This document shows positions 50,192-58,149 of a DNA stretch of 64,000 nucleotides, piece by piece. The DNA comes from a virus. Position 1 is the first letter of the stretch, and each line of letters begins with the position of its first letter. A program made the translations under genes and the position numbers. The DNA lies in IMG/VR virus record IMGVR_UViG_3300048014_000057, positions 62,001 through 126,000 of that record; one strand, 5' to 3'. Below the pieces are notes generated by a model that was not told the DNA's origin, did no database searches, and saw nothing but the letters and a program-made list of their open reading frames with translations.

Positions 50192-51067
50192 ATGCAAGTT
50201 CAATGGATTATTGATACTTTACTTCTCGAAAAACATGATGAAGGTTTTGGATTTCCTCGTATTGAAGAAGCTGTAGAAAAATGTGGACATAAAGCAATTA
50301 TTACTAAATATATTCCATTTTCTGATAAACCATTAAAAACTCCTTTTAATCCATATGAACCTACAATTTTATATGGATCATGTCAATTTGTGTCTCAATG
50401 GGAAAGACTTGGTTTACTAAAAACTGTAATTCCAGGAGCATATTTTAATAAAGAAAAATTAAAATATTCAAATTATTCATCTATTTTTGGTAGATTAATG
50501 TTGAATGATGATTATTATATGCTTCCCTATGGTGAAATTAAAAGAAGAATGAATGAAGATTTAGAAGAAGGATTATTGCCTCCTAATTTTAAAAATAAAA
50601 AATTATTTCTAAGACCAGATGTTGTTATAAAATCTTTTGCTGGTAGAGTATTTGAATTTGATACAATGGAAGATGATGTAAATCAATTATCTCAATATGA
50701 AAAAATTTCTGATTTTGAATTATGTGTTATATCTTCACCTAAAAAAATAATTGGAGAATATCGTCACGTAGTTTGTAATAATGAAATAGTAGGACAATCT
50801 CAATATCAACGTGATGGTAAATTAGATATTCAAATTGATGTAGAACCAGAATGTCAAAAATTGGTTAAATATATTATTAATAATTATGAACAACCTGATA
50901 ATGTGTATGTTGTGGATACAGCCTTAACAGAAGATGGATCTAGGATTGTAGAATTTAATTCCTTTTCATGTTCTGGATTGTATGCTATGGATACAATGTC
51001 TATTGTCAGGAATGTTTCACAAGCTGCAATAGATGAATATAATTATCTTAAAAAGGATGTAATATAG
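50192..51067 (+). CDS. ATP-grasp (R2K-type) protein
   Basis: 291 residues. The C-terminal half carries VVDTALTEDGSRIVEFNSFSCSGLYAMD, the metal-binding end of ATP-grasp ligases of the R2K/DUF4343 group; KKLFLRPDVVIKSFAG supplies the nucleotide lysine. Such enzymes ligate amino acids or peptides to other molecules. Substrate unknown. Confidence 0.75.
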   Translation: MQVQWIIDTLLLEKHDEGFGFPRIEEAVEKCGHKAIITKYIPFSDKPLKTPFNPYEPTILYGSCQFVSQWERLGLLKTVIPGAYFNKEKLKYSNYSSIFGRLMLNDDYYMLPYGEIKRRMNEDLEEGLLPPNFKNKKLFLRPDVVIKSFAGRVFEFDTMEDDVNQLSQYEKISDFELCVISSPKKIIGEYRHVVCNNEIVGQSQYQRDGKLDIQIDVEPECQKLVKYIINNYEQPDNVYVVDTALTEDGSRIVEFNSFSCSGLYAMDTMSIVRNVSQAAIDEYNYLKKDVI

Positions 51068-51261
51068 TGGATTTATATATAATAATTTTTGGTTCTTTAT
51101 ATATTATAGGATTTCCTGTTTGTGTAGGATTTTGGGTGAATAGAAGTTCTAGTATTCTTTATAAGGAAGAATCTGCTGTAATTTTTGGTTTAATTTGGCC
51201 TATTGCGCTTTCTTTTTATTTTCTATATAAACTAGGAAAAACCATAAAGGTATCAAAATGA
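51067..51261 (+). CDS. Small membrane protein, 64 aa
   Basis: GTG start overlapping the ATP-grasp stop (ATAGTG). Two hydrophobic segments. Overlaps the next gene by four bases (ATGA). Function unknown. Confidence 0.5.
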   Translation: MDLYIIIFGSLYIIGFPVCVGFWVNRSSSILYKEESAVIFGLIWPIALSFYFLYKLGKTIKVSK

Positions 51262-51446
51262 AACCTGATACTTTTAATCACGAATGCACCAATTCTGAAA
51301 TTTGTATCGGAAATTCTTCTGAAGAACCTTATAAACTTTTTTTATTACCATTAATAAAAGAATTAGATAAAAATATGTGGGAAAATATAGAAGAAAATCC
51401 AAAAGAGTATGAAATAGAAGAAGATAAATATGAAGGAGATCGATAA
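51258..51446 (+). CDS. Hypothetical acidic protein, 62 aa
   Basis: Very acidic C-terminus (YEIEEDKYEGDR). No motif. Its TAA is followed directly by the Nudix ATG. Confidence 0.45.
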   Translation: MKPDTFNHECTNSEICIGNSSEEPYKLFLLPLIKELDKNMWENIEENPKEYEIEEDKYEGDR

Positions 51447-51875
51447 ATGAAAAGATATTCCTGTGGGCTGATTTTTAATCAGAATAATTCTGAAATTTTA
51501 CTTATTAGAAAAAATCGTCCTGCCAATCAAATTGGGATGTTTAATGGTATTGGCGGAAAGACAGAAGAAGGTGAAACTATTTTATATAGTATAATTAGAG
51601 AATCCCATGAAGAAACTACTATAAAAGATGAAGCATGGATTTCTATTTGTGACTTAAAAGGAAAAGATTTCTATATTGGATTTTATGCAATTTATGATCA
51701 AGATTTTTCATTAATTCAACCATTAACTGATGAATATCTTTATCCAATGAAGGTAAAAGATATTTTTGATCAAAACTATTATTTTTATAATTATATAATG
51801 CCTAATCTTAGAGTGGTTATTTCATTAGCTCTAGATAATTCCGGTATTATTCTTCCAATTCTTTTGGAGGAATAA
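51447..51875 (+). CDS. Nudix hydrolase
   Basis: 142 residues; Nudix box GKTEEGETILYSIIRESHEET is complete (G-x5-E-x7-RE-x2-EE). Preceded by MFNGIGG as in MutT-type enzymes. Likely removes oxidised or unwanted nucleotides, or processes capped RNA like T4 NudE. Confidence 0.85.
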   Translation: MKRYSCGLIFNQNNSEILLIRKNRPANQIGMFNGIGGKTEEGETILYSIIRESHEETTIKDEAWISICDLKGKDFYIGFYAIYDQDFSLIQPLTDEYLYPMKVKDIFDQNYYFYNYIMPNLRVVISLALDNSGIILPILLEE

Positions 51876-51876
51876 A

Positions 51877-52152
51877 ATGTCATATAATCCGTTACCTGAT
51901 TATAGAAGTGTTGTAGAAAAATGGGGTTCATGTCATATAGAAATTTATGATGATTTATTAAGAAATATATTAACTTGGGAAGATTTGTTAGTAGAAAATT
52001 GTTCATGGACAGGAGAAATTAATTGTAATAATAAAATATATTATTGTGAAATTAAATCACCTAAATTATCACCAGGATATCACGGAGTAATGAATATTGT
52101 TATTGATTGGGAAGAATTATATTATTATTTAAAAAAAAATTTAGACACATAA
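51877..52152 (+). CDS. Hypothetical protein, 91 aa
   Basis: Acidic, Trp-rich, starts one base after the Nudix stop. No motif recognised. Confidence 0.5.
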   Translation: MSYNPLPDYRSVVEKWGSCHIEIYDDLLRNILTWEDLLVENCSWTGEINCNNKIYYCEIKSPKLSPGYHGVMNIVIDWEELYYYLKKNLDT

Positions 52153-52167
52153 AAAAGGAAATAAAAA

Positions 52168-52257
52168 TTGCACGCTAGAAAAAATAGACCAAGAACCGGA
52201 AGAAGAAAAATTGGATCAAAGAAAAGACGAGCTAAAAGATTAAATAAAAAGAGATAA
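52168..52257 (+). CDS. Very basic 29-aa peptide
   Basis: TTG start with AAGGAAAT seven bases upstream. Nearly half of the residues are Arg or Lys (HARKNRPRTGRRK, then KKRRAKRLNKKR). It is likely to bind nucleic acid. Ends ten bases before the next gene. Below normal ORF cutoffs but with a proper ribosome site. Confidence 0.5.
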   Translation: MHARKNRPRTGRRKIGSKKRRAKRLNKKR

Positions 52258-52267
52258 GGATTATTTA

Positions 52268-53269
52268 ATGAACATAATAATGAAGACCACATTTGGGTCG
52301 CATTTATATGGTACGAATACAGAAACTTCAGATAAAGATTATAAATCTATATATATTCCAGATGCAAATGATATTTTATTACAAAGAATAAAAGAATCGA
52401 TCTCTCAAAAAAGAGAAAAAAACGCATTTGAAAAAAATAATTCCAATGATATTGATGAAGAAATTTATTCTCTTGATAAATTTTTAAAATTAGTGTCGGA
52501 AGGTCAAACTGTTTCTTTGGATATGTTATTTACAAATAATAAATTTATTTTAGAAAAAAATTATATATGGAATAGAATTGTTAGTAATCGTCATAGATTA
52601 CTTACCAAGAATTGTAAAGCTGCTATTGGTTATTGTCGTCAACAAGCCAATAAATATGGAATTAAAGGTTCAAGAGTAGCTGCTGTAAGAGACACTTTAG
52701 ATTTTTTAAATCATCTTGTTCAAATAATGGGTAATAATAAAAAACTTGGAAATTATGCATCTAAAATTGATGTATTTGTTCAAGGAAAAGAATTTATTTC
52801 TATTGATGATATTACATTACCTAATAGTGATATAATAAGACATTTAACAGTATGTAATAGAAAATTACCCTATACATCTTCTGTAAGTAACGCATATTCA
52901 ATAGTAAAAAATATTTTTAATGAATATGGAAAAAGAGCCTTACAAGCCGAAAAAAATGAAGGCATTGATTGGAAAGCTCTTTCACATGCTGTTAGAATTG
53001 CTTAACAAACCATTGAAATTTTTCAAACTGGCAATATAGAATTTCCACGTCGTAATTCATCTTTTCTTAAAAATATTAAAGCTGGTGAATATTCATATGG
53101 ATTTGTGTCAAGTCTAATTGATAATCTTTTAATTAGAGTTGAAGAAGAAAGTGTAAAATCTTATTTACCAGATAATGTAGATAAAAAATGGATTGAAAAT
53201 TTTCTTGTTGACATTTATGGAGATGTAGTGTACGATTATTATCGTGATAATTATTATGATGGAGAATGA
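52268..53269 (+). pseudogene. Pol-beta-type nucleotidyltransferase (PF10127-like) with in-frame TAA
   Basis: 245 codons (GSHLYGTNTETSDKDYKSIYIP, QANKYGIKGSRVAA, DWKALSHAVRIA) then a TAA at 53003-53005, then 87 more codons in the same frame (QTIEIFQTGNIEFPRRNS, FLKNIKAGEY, to TGA at 53267). In this family the alpha helix SHAxRLxxQxxELLxTGxIxFP runs straight across the stop, so the frame is one gene. As in the gene at 16853, only one codon is wrong. The catalytic GSxxYG and DxD residues are intact; truncation would leave the catalytic core. Confidence 0.72.
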
Positions 53270-53271
53270 AA

Positions 53272-53520
53272 ATGGGTTTCAAACAGGATGTCGAATTTTC
53301 CTTAATACACAAGTATATTTGGACACATTCTATATCTCAAATTATTTGGATAGGAATTAAAATCTTAATAATAAGAGGAATGCTTTTGTTGGTATTTCTT
53401 GGGATACTTTTTGGTTTAGTTAATTTGGGAGATATTTCACGTCATCAAAACCAAATTAATCAAGAAAAATTTAATAAATGTATTTTAGAAAATCCTTCTA
53501 ATACAAAAATATGTTATTAA
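53272..53520 (+). CDS. Membrane protein, 82 aa
   Basis: ATG 53272 with GGAG seven bases upstream. A long hydrophobic region in the middle (IIWIGIKILIIRGMLLLVFLGILFGLV) and a polar tail with two Cys. Adjacent to the spanin genes, so a role in lysis is possible. Confidence 0.5.
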   Translation: MGFKQDVEFSLIHKYIWTHSISQIIWIGIKILIIRGMLLLVFLGILFGLVNLGDISRHQNQINQEKFNKCILENPSNTKICY

Positions 53521-53527
53521 AAAAATA

Positions 53528-53574
53528 AAATTCTCCTTTTATAATAAATATATAAAATCATAAAAGGAGAATTT
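53528..53574 (+). promoter_or_regulatory. RBS-sequestering hairpin with late promoter in its loop
   Basis: AAATTCTCCTTTTAT (53528-53542) is perfectly complementary over 15 bases to ATAAAAGGAGAATTT (53560-53574). The right arm contains the AAGGAG ribosome site (53564-53569) of the next gene. The 17-base loop holds the late decamer AATAAATATA (53543-53552). Readthrough RNA would hide the ribosome site; RNA begun at the late promoter would not contain the left arm. Confidence 0.8.
53543..53552 (+). promoter_or_regulatory. Candidate late promoter of the spanin genes
   Basis: AATAAATATA within the loop of the hairpin, 26 bases before the ATT start. A transcript starting about eight bases further on would carry only the right arm of the hairpin. 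Confidence 0.6.
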
Positions 53575-53577
53575 AAA

Positions 53578-53934
53578 ATTATTACATTTCTTCTAAGTCC
53601 TTTGGGTAAAATTGTTGGATATGCATTAGGATTAATATCACTTGCTGGTGTTATTTTTGGATGGTATGAATTACAGATTTCAAATGCTAAAAAAGAAGCA
53701 TTAATTTCTTTTAATCAAAAACAATTAGAACAAGTTGTTAAAGATCAAAAAACTTTATCTGATGAAATGCAAAATTTACAAATAAAAGAAAAAACAATAG
53801 AAGATGAAAATACAAAATTAAATAATACTATAAAAGATGTATCTTCTGCTGCTGAATTAGCTATTAAAAATTCCACAGATAAACAATTTGATCCTATCTT
53901 TAATCAAATTTTGAAATCATTAAAAGGAAAATAA
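53578..53934 (+). CDS. Inner-membrane spanin subunit (Rz-like)
   Basis: The frame has no ATG in its first part; AAGGAG with an eight-base spacer points to ATT at 53578 (ITFLLSPLGKIVGYALG..), while TTG at 53602 would cut the membrane helix. One N-terminal helix (about residues 8-28) then a Lys/Glu/Gln-rich coiled coil typical of i-spanins. 118 residues. Paired with the lipoprotein gene that follows. Confidence 0.75.
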   Translation: MITFLLSPLGKIVGYALGLISLAGVIFGWYELQISNAKKEALISFNQKQLEQVVKDQKTLSDEMQNLQIKEKTIEDENTKLNNTIKDVSSAAELAIKNSTDKQFDPIFNQILKSLKGK

Positions 53935-53935
53935 T

Positions 53936-54208
53936 ATGAAAAAATTTATAATTGGAAGTATTTTTTTATTTTTATCTGGTTGTGCTTCTGCTCCTGTTCC
54001 TGTTAATATTATAACGACTAAATATAAAGTTGTGATTCCTCCTGCATCTATGTTAAGGTGTGGTCAGGTTAAATTACCTGATATTTTTTTTGATAATAAA
54101 GGAGTTGCACAAAGTTATATTAAACTTTGGAAGCATAATCAATTTTGTAGCAATAACATGAAAGCAATTAAAAATTATTTTAATGAGGCACAAAGCACTG
54201 TAAAATAG
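53936..54208 (+). CDS. Outer-membrane spanin lipoprotein (Rz1-like)
   Basis: 90 residues. A signal peptide with lipobox LSGC (MKKFIIGSIFLFLSGCASAP) is followed by a proline-containing stretch. It starts one base after the i-spanin stop. Together they would fuse inner and outer membranes at lysis, so the host is Gram-negative. Confidence 0.75.
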   Translation: MKKFIIGSIFLFLSGCASAPVPVNIITTKYKVVIPPASMLRCGQVKLPDIFFDNKGVAQSYIKLWKHNQFCSNNMKAIKNYFNEAQSTVK

Positions 54209-54217
54209 GAAGTTAAT

Positions 54218-54424
54218 ATGAGTGATATAAATGATTTCGTCATTGTTTGTGATGAAACAAATAATAATAAAAAAAGTATAAAAAATAGAGAATTAAATAT
54301 TTCTTTTTATATTCCTATAGATGAAGTAAAATATTATGCTTCTTTTGATTGTATTAATGATAAAATAGAAAATATTAATATAAAACTCTATATAGAGTTG
54401 GTGAGTATTGGTATGAAGAAATAA
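54218..54424 (+). CDS. Small protein with tail-sheath-like CDETNNN motif
   Basis: 68 residues. FVIVCDETNNNKKSIKNRELNISFYI has the layout of the gp18 C-terminal motif (VCDETNNTPEVIDRNEF..IYIKP). Related to the partial gene at 1-277. Placed next to lysis and nucleotide genes, not tail genes. Function unknown. Confidence 0.5.
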   Translation: MSDINDFVIVCDETNNNKKSIKNRELNISFYIPIDEVKYYASFDCINDKIENINIKLYIELVSIGMKK

Positions 54425-54438
54425 TATAAGGAAATTTT

Positions 54439-55065
54439 ATGAGTAAATTTTATGTTATAGAAGGTGGAGAAGGTGTCGGAAAATCCACACAAATTAACCT
54501 ATTACAAGAATATTTTGAAAAAAATAACATTCCGTCTATAAAAACCAAAGAGCCTGGAGGTTCTTATATAGCAGAAAAGATTGGTCAGCTTATATTATCC
54601 CAAGCTGCCGATATTGATGAATTAACAACATTTTATCTTTTTCAGGCTTCACGAAGAGAACATCTTATCAATACTATTATTCCTAATTTAAAACAAGGTA
54701 ATATTGTAATTTGTGATAGATATTATGATTCTACAGATGTTTATCAAAATAAAATTCCTGTAGAGTTTCGTAATAGGTGTAAATTAGAAACATTAAAAGT
54801 TGACAATTATTATGATTCTTATTCAGTTCCTAATGTAGTTTTTCTACTTGATTTAGATGCCAAAAAAGCCTTAGAAAGAGTAAAAAATAGAGTAAAACTT
54901 AATAATTATTATGATAATGTTTCTCTTGAAATTTTTGAAGAAAGAAGAAGACTATATTTAGAAATTGCCAAAAAAAATCCTAGAATATATGTTATAAATG
55001 CTGATAGAGAAAAAAATGAAATTCATGAAGAAATAATTCAAATTATAAAGGATAAATTAAAATGA
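54439..55065 (+). CDS. tmk: Thymidylate kinase
   Basis: 208 residues: P-loop EGGEGVGKST (8-17), KEPGGSYIAEKIG, CDRYYDST and a lid region with LDLDAKKALERVKNR. Phosphorylates dTMP made by ThyX. Overlaps the next gene by four bases (ATGA). Confidence 0.92.
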   Translation: MSKFYVIEGGEGVGKSTQINLLQEYFEKNNIPSIKTKEPGGSYIAEKIGQLILSQAADIDELTTFYLFQASRREHLINTIIPNLKQGNIVICDRYYDSTDVYQNKIPVEFRNRCKLETLKVDNYYDSYSVPNVVFLLDLDAKKALERVKNRVKLNNYYDNVSLEIFEERRRLYLEIAKKNPRIYVINADREKNEIHEEIIQIIKDKLK

Positions 55066-56075
55066 AAACATATGTTGGAATTGTAAGAGATCATTCGGCT
55101 TCTATGCGTCCTTTACAAAAAGGAGCTATTAACGATTATAATCTTCTCATTGACGGAATTAAAAATTCTGTACAAGGGTTTAATCAAGAAGCCTATGTTA
55201 CAGTAGTAGAATGTGGAGTTGGTTATTTAGCCGATGTAAGAGTTAAAGAAAAAAATGTAAATATTAATAATATAAAACATTTAACAACATATGAAACAAA
55301 TGGTTCTGGTACTCCATTATTTGATTCGGTAGGCACTATTGTTAAAGAATTAGAAAATATTGGTGATAATAGTTCTGATTCTGCATATTTACTTATGGTA
55401 GTTACTGATGGACAAAATAATGTATATAAACAATTTGATGGTCCTTCTATTTCTAGAATTATTAAAACTTTACAAGCAACAGATAAATGGACATTTGTAT
55501 TTAGAGTACCCGAAGGATATGCATCTGAATTAATTAGACTTGGCATTCCTTCTGGAAATATTATGGAATGGGAACAGACTGATAAAGGTATTGTTGAGTC
55601 CAGTGTAATTAATCAACAAGCTACTCAATCTTATTTTACAGCAAGATCATTAGGTCAAACATCTACTTCTAGATATTATACAGATTTAAGTAATGTAAAA
55701 ATATCGGAAGTTAAACAGGTATTAGAAGATGTTACTGATAAAGTTCATATTTCATGGATTCCATTTCATTATCATGGAAAAATGATTCGTGAATTTTGTG
55801 AAGAAACTTTTGGAGAATATAGAATTGGTTCTGCATATTATCAATTAACAAAACCAGAAAAATTGCAAGAAACTAAGAAAATTTGTATTAAACATCTTAA
55901 ATCAGGAAAAACATATACTGGTTCCTACGCTCGTACAGTCTTAGGACTTCCTTCTTATGGTGAAGTTAAAATTGCACCTAAAGATCATGGTCAATATGAA
56001 ATCTTTATTCAATCAACTTCTGTTAATAGAAAATTAATTGGTGATACGAGATTGTTATATTACAAAACTTTATAA
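55062..56075 (+). CDS. von Willebrand A domain protein
   Basis: 337 residues. MIDAS motif DHSASM (11-16), the TxD elements (GTPLFDSVG, VVTDGQNN) and a complete VWA fold cover the first ~190 residues. The C-terminal 100 residues (IPFHYHGKMIREFCEETFGEYRIGSAYYQL) form a separate unknown domain. VWA proteins act with AAA+ or other partners; none is adjacent. Confidence 0.75.
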   Translation: MKTYVGIVRDHSASMRPLQKGAINDYNLLIDGIKNSVQGFNQEAYVTVVECGVGYLADVRVKEKNVNINNIKHLTTYETNGSGTPLFDSVGTIVKELENIGDNSSDSAYLLMVVTDGQNNVYKQFDGPSISRIIKTLQATDKWTFVFRVPEGYASELIRLGIPSGNIMEWEQTDKGIVESSVINQQATQSYFTARSLGQTSTSRYYTDLSNVKISEVKQVLEDVTDKVHISWIPFHYHGKMIREFCEETFGEYRIGSAYYQLTKPEKLQETKKICIKHLKSGKTYTGSYARTVLGLPSYGEVKIAPKDHGQYEIFIQSTSVNRKLIGDTRLLYYKTL

Positions 56076-56086
56076 GGAAATATAAA

Positions 56087-56344
56087 ATAAAAAATATAGT
56101 TGGAATTACTCAAGTTATTGAAGTTGAAATAGATGAAACAAAATTTACTTATGAATTTATGAAAGAATTTATAGAATCATTCTATAAATTCAATTGTATT
56201 GAAGAACATATTGAATTTCTTGCACAATTATATGCAAGAGGAATAATTCATGATTTTTCTGATTTTATAGAAGGTTATGGAAATCCTAAAGATTTTGGTA
56301 TTAAGTTTAGAGTTCTAGATATTTCATCTGAATTAAATGCCTAG
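56087..56344 (+). CDS. Hypothetical protein with likely AUA start, 85 aa
   Basis: The frame reads IKNIVGITQVIEVEIDETKFTYEF before its first ATG at 56159, which has no ribosome site. AAGGA at 56074-56078 with an eight-base spacer points to ATA at 56087. The protein continues FMKEFIESFYKFNCIEEHIEFLAQLYARGIIHDF. It overlaps the convergent gp15 gene by 12 bases. Function unknown. Confidence 0.6.
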   Translation: MKNIVGITQVIEVEIDETKFTYEFMKEFIESFYKFNCIEEHIEFLAQLYARGIIHDFSDFIEGYGNPKDFGIKFRVLDISSELNA

Positions 56345-57154
56345 ATAAAAATAAGGATCAGCATTAGGTGCAAGAGTAGTTGTTACGATAAAATCATCGG
56401 AAGTATTAGAAACATAAACATAAGAATAAGCATTGGAAGATATTGAATTATTAGAGATATCTTCCATACCAAAATTCTTATAGTAATTATTGGAAGAAAT
56501 ATTGTCGGAAACATAAATGCCCACATTGGCAAGATTAATGACAGGGGAAGTTTTAATAGGACCATAAAAGGCACCTTTTAGAGTAAAACCCAAAACCCAA
56601 ATTATTACAGACCTATTTTTAAAATTTGAATTTTCATCATCATCAAGTTTAACTCCATTTAAGATAATAGGAACATCTGTAGGAGGAATATCCGGAAACA
56701 TAATTGCTCTAATTGTAAAATCTGGTGTAAAAAAAGGAAGTATTTGTTCTAGAATTTTTGTTCCATCTTCATTATTTTTTACATATATATAAACCTCAAA
56801 ATGAATATCATAAGGAACCGGATTATAATTAAATGTTACAGAAGAATTAGAAGAAGAAAGATTAGTAAAATTTCTTCCAATAGTATTAAATTTTCTGGTG
56901 GTATCATAAACAATATCCTTGATTTCAAAGGATATTACAGGTAAAATAATTGCATCTTCTCTATTAATAGCAGGGTCAGAAATAACTCTAGTTAACATTT
57001 TTTCTTTTTTAGCATATTGAATTGGTACATTAACAATTTGAGTTACATTATTAGAAGAATCATTTCTATTAATTATTAGATTATTAAATACTGATCCCAT
57101 TAAAAAAACATATTTTTTAATTGTAGAATAATAAAAATAATCGTTATTTAACAA
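56333..57154 (-). CDS. 15: Tail sheath terminator/stabiliser gp15
   Basis: 273 residues, TTG start with AAAGGA eight bases upstream. DYFYYSTIKKYVFLMGSVFNNLIINR, NPVPYDIHFEVYIYVKNNEDGTKILEQILPFFTPDF and a late VLGFTLKGAFYGPI match T4 gp15 relatives. Caps the tail tube and sheath before head joining. Next to 14 and 13. Confidence 0.85.
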   Translation of the reverse strand: MLNNDYFYYSTIKKYVFLMGSVFNNLIINRNDSSNNVTQIVNVPIQYAKKEKMLTRVISDPAINREDAIILPVISFEIKDIVYDTTRKFNTIGRNFTNLSSSNSSVTFNYNPVPYDIHFEVYIYVKNNEDGTKILEQILPFFTPDFTIRAIMFPDIPPTDVPIILNGVKLDDDENSNFKNRSVIIWVLGFTLKGAFYGPIKTSPVINLANVGIYVSDNISSNNYYKNFGMEDISNNSISSNAYSYVYVSNTSDDFIVTTTLAPNADPYFYLGI

Positions 57155-57167
57155 TTATATATTCCTT

Positions 57168-57377
57168 TTATGAAAAATATAATTGATATATTTTAAAAGA
57201 CATTTCTTTAATATCTTCCATCATTACATTTTCATCCATTGTGTCATCAGGCATCATTCCATCATTATTTCCAGAACTTTCTCCACCATCGGAGTCATTA
57301 GTTTCATATCCCATGTTATCGCTTCCTGTAGTATCATTAGGATGTATTGATGCATGAATCATATTTTTATTTTTCAT
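57168..57377 (-). CDS. Small acidic protein with IHASIH motif
   Basis: 69 residues. The start (MKNKNMIHASIHPNDTTGSD) shares IHASIH with the repeat protein at 22581; the remainder is rich in Asp, Gly, Asn and Met. Between gp15 and gp14. Could be a virion or assembly peptide. Confidence 0.5.
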   Translation of the reverse strand: MKNKNMIHASIHPNDTTGSDNMGYETNDSDGGESSGNNDGMMPDDTMDENVMMEDIKEMSFKIYQLYFS

Positions 57378-57400
57378 TAAATTTTCCTTTTAATTATTTA

Positions 57401-58135
57401 TTAAGAAACGAAACCAAATGGATTAGATTCCGATGTAGAAACAAGAGGAATAACATCTGTATTAAGTGTATCTTCATCGGTTATTATATCAATATTTTGT
57501 ACATCATAAGATTCGAGAGTAATTCTATTACCATTTTCATCTGTGAGAATTGATCCTTCATCTGATTGTACAACATTATCAAGAATATTTAATGAAGAAA
57601 GAGTTTGTATAGAATCAATTTCTGATATTTCTGTATTAAATGTTTCATTGGAATATTCAAATAATTCACAAGTTAATCTATAAAGGGGAAGAACACCAAG
57701 AGGATAAAAAATTTCTTTATTATTAGTAAATTTAACTTGAAAACATTTTTGATTTAATTTAAAATATATTAAATCTCCTTCATCTGGTCTTTCAGAATTT
57801 GATATTGGTTTTATTGTTCTATCAAATATTCTTTTTGGTATTGTAACTGTTATTTGGTCTCTAATTTCAAGTCCAAATTTAGAAAAAATATCTTTTTGTC
57901 CTCCGAATCCATCAATAGATTCTAAATAACAAATTGTTTCTATTGCATTTGTATATGATGATTGATCATCTGTTTCATAAATTTTATCAAAATTTACAAT
58001 ATTTCTTGGTATATAATAAATTTCAATTCCTGCCATTTGAACAGCTTGACAAAGTAAATCCTGATATAACTCTTGTTCTGGTTGAAAATTATATCTATTA
58101 AAAAAAGGATTAAGATAATTTTGTGGAGTTGTCAT
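57401..58135 (-). CDS. 14: Neck protein gp14
   Basis: 244 residues. NPFFNRYNFQPEQELYQDLLCQAVQMAGIEIYYIPR at the start matches T4-like gp14 (LVNRTIRYNG-type and EIRDQ patterns later: FGLEIRDQITV). Head-neck assembly with gp13. Flanked by 13 and 15 in the T4 order. Confidence 0.85.
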   Translation of the reverse strand: MTTPQNYLNPFFNRYNFQPEQELYQDLLCQAVQMAGIEIYYIPRNIVNFDKIYETDDQSSYTNAIETICYLESIDGFGGQKDIFSKFGLEIRDQITVTIPKRIFDRTIKPISNSERPDEGDLIYFKLNQKCFQVKFTNNKEIFYPLGVLPLYRLTCELFEYSNETFNTEISEIDSIQTLSSLNILDNVVQSDEGSILTDENGNRITLESYDVQNIDIITDEDTLNTDVIPLVSTSESNPFGFVS

Positions 58136-58149
58136 TTATTATTTTTATT

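Noticed and set aside
16853-53269. Genome-wide reassignment of TAA
   Set aside because: Most genes here end in TAA at the expected length, and none of the six tRNAs has a UUA anticodon; only isolated readthrough or errors remain possible.
55223-55546. Minus-strand frame in the VWA gene
   Set aside because: Opposite the MIDAS-containing coding region; no ribosome site.
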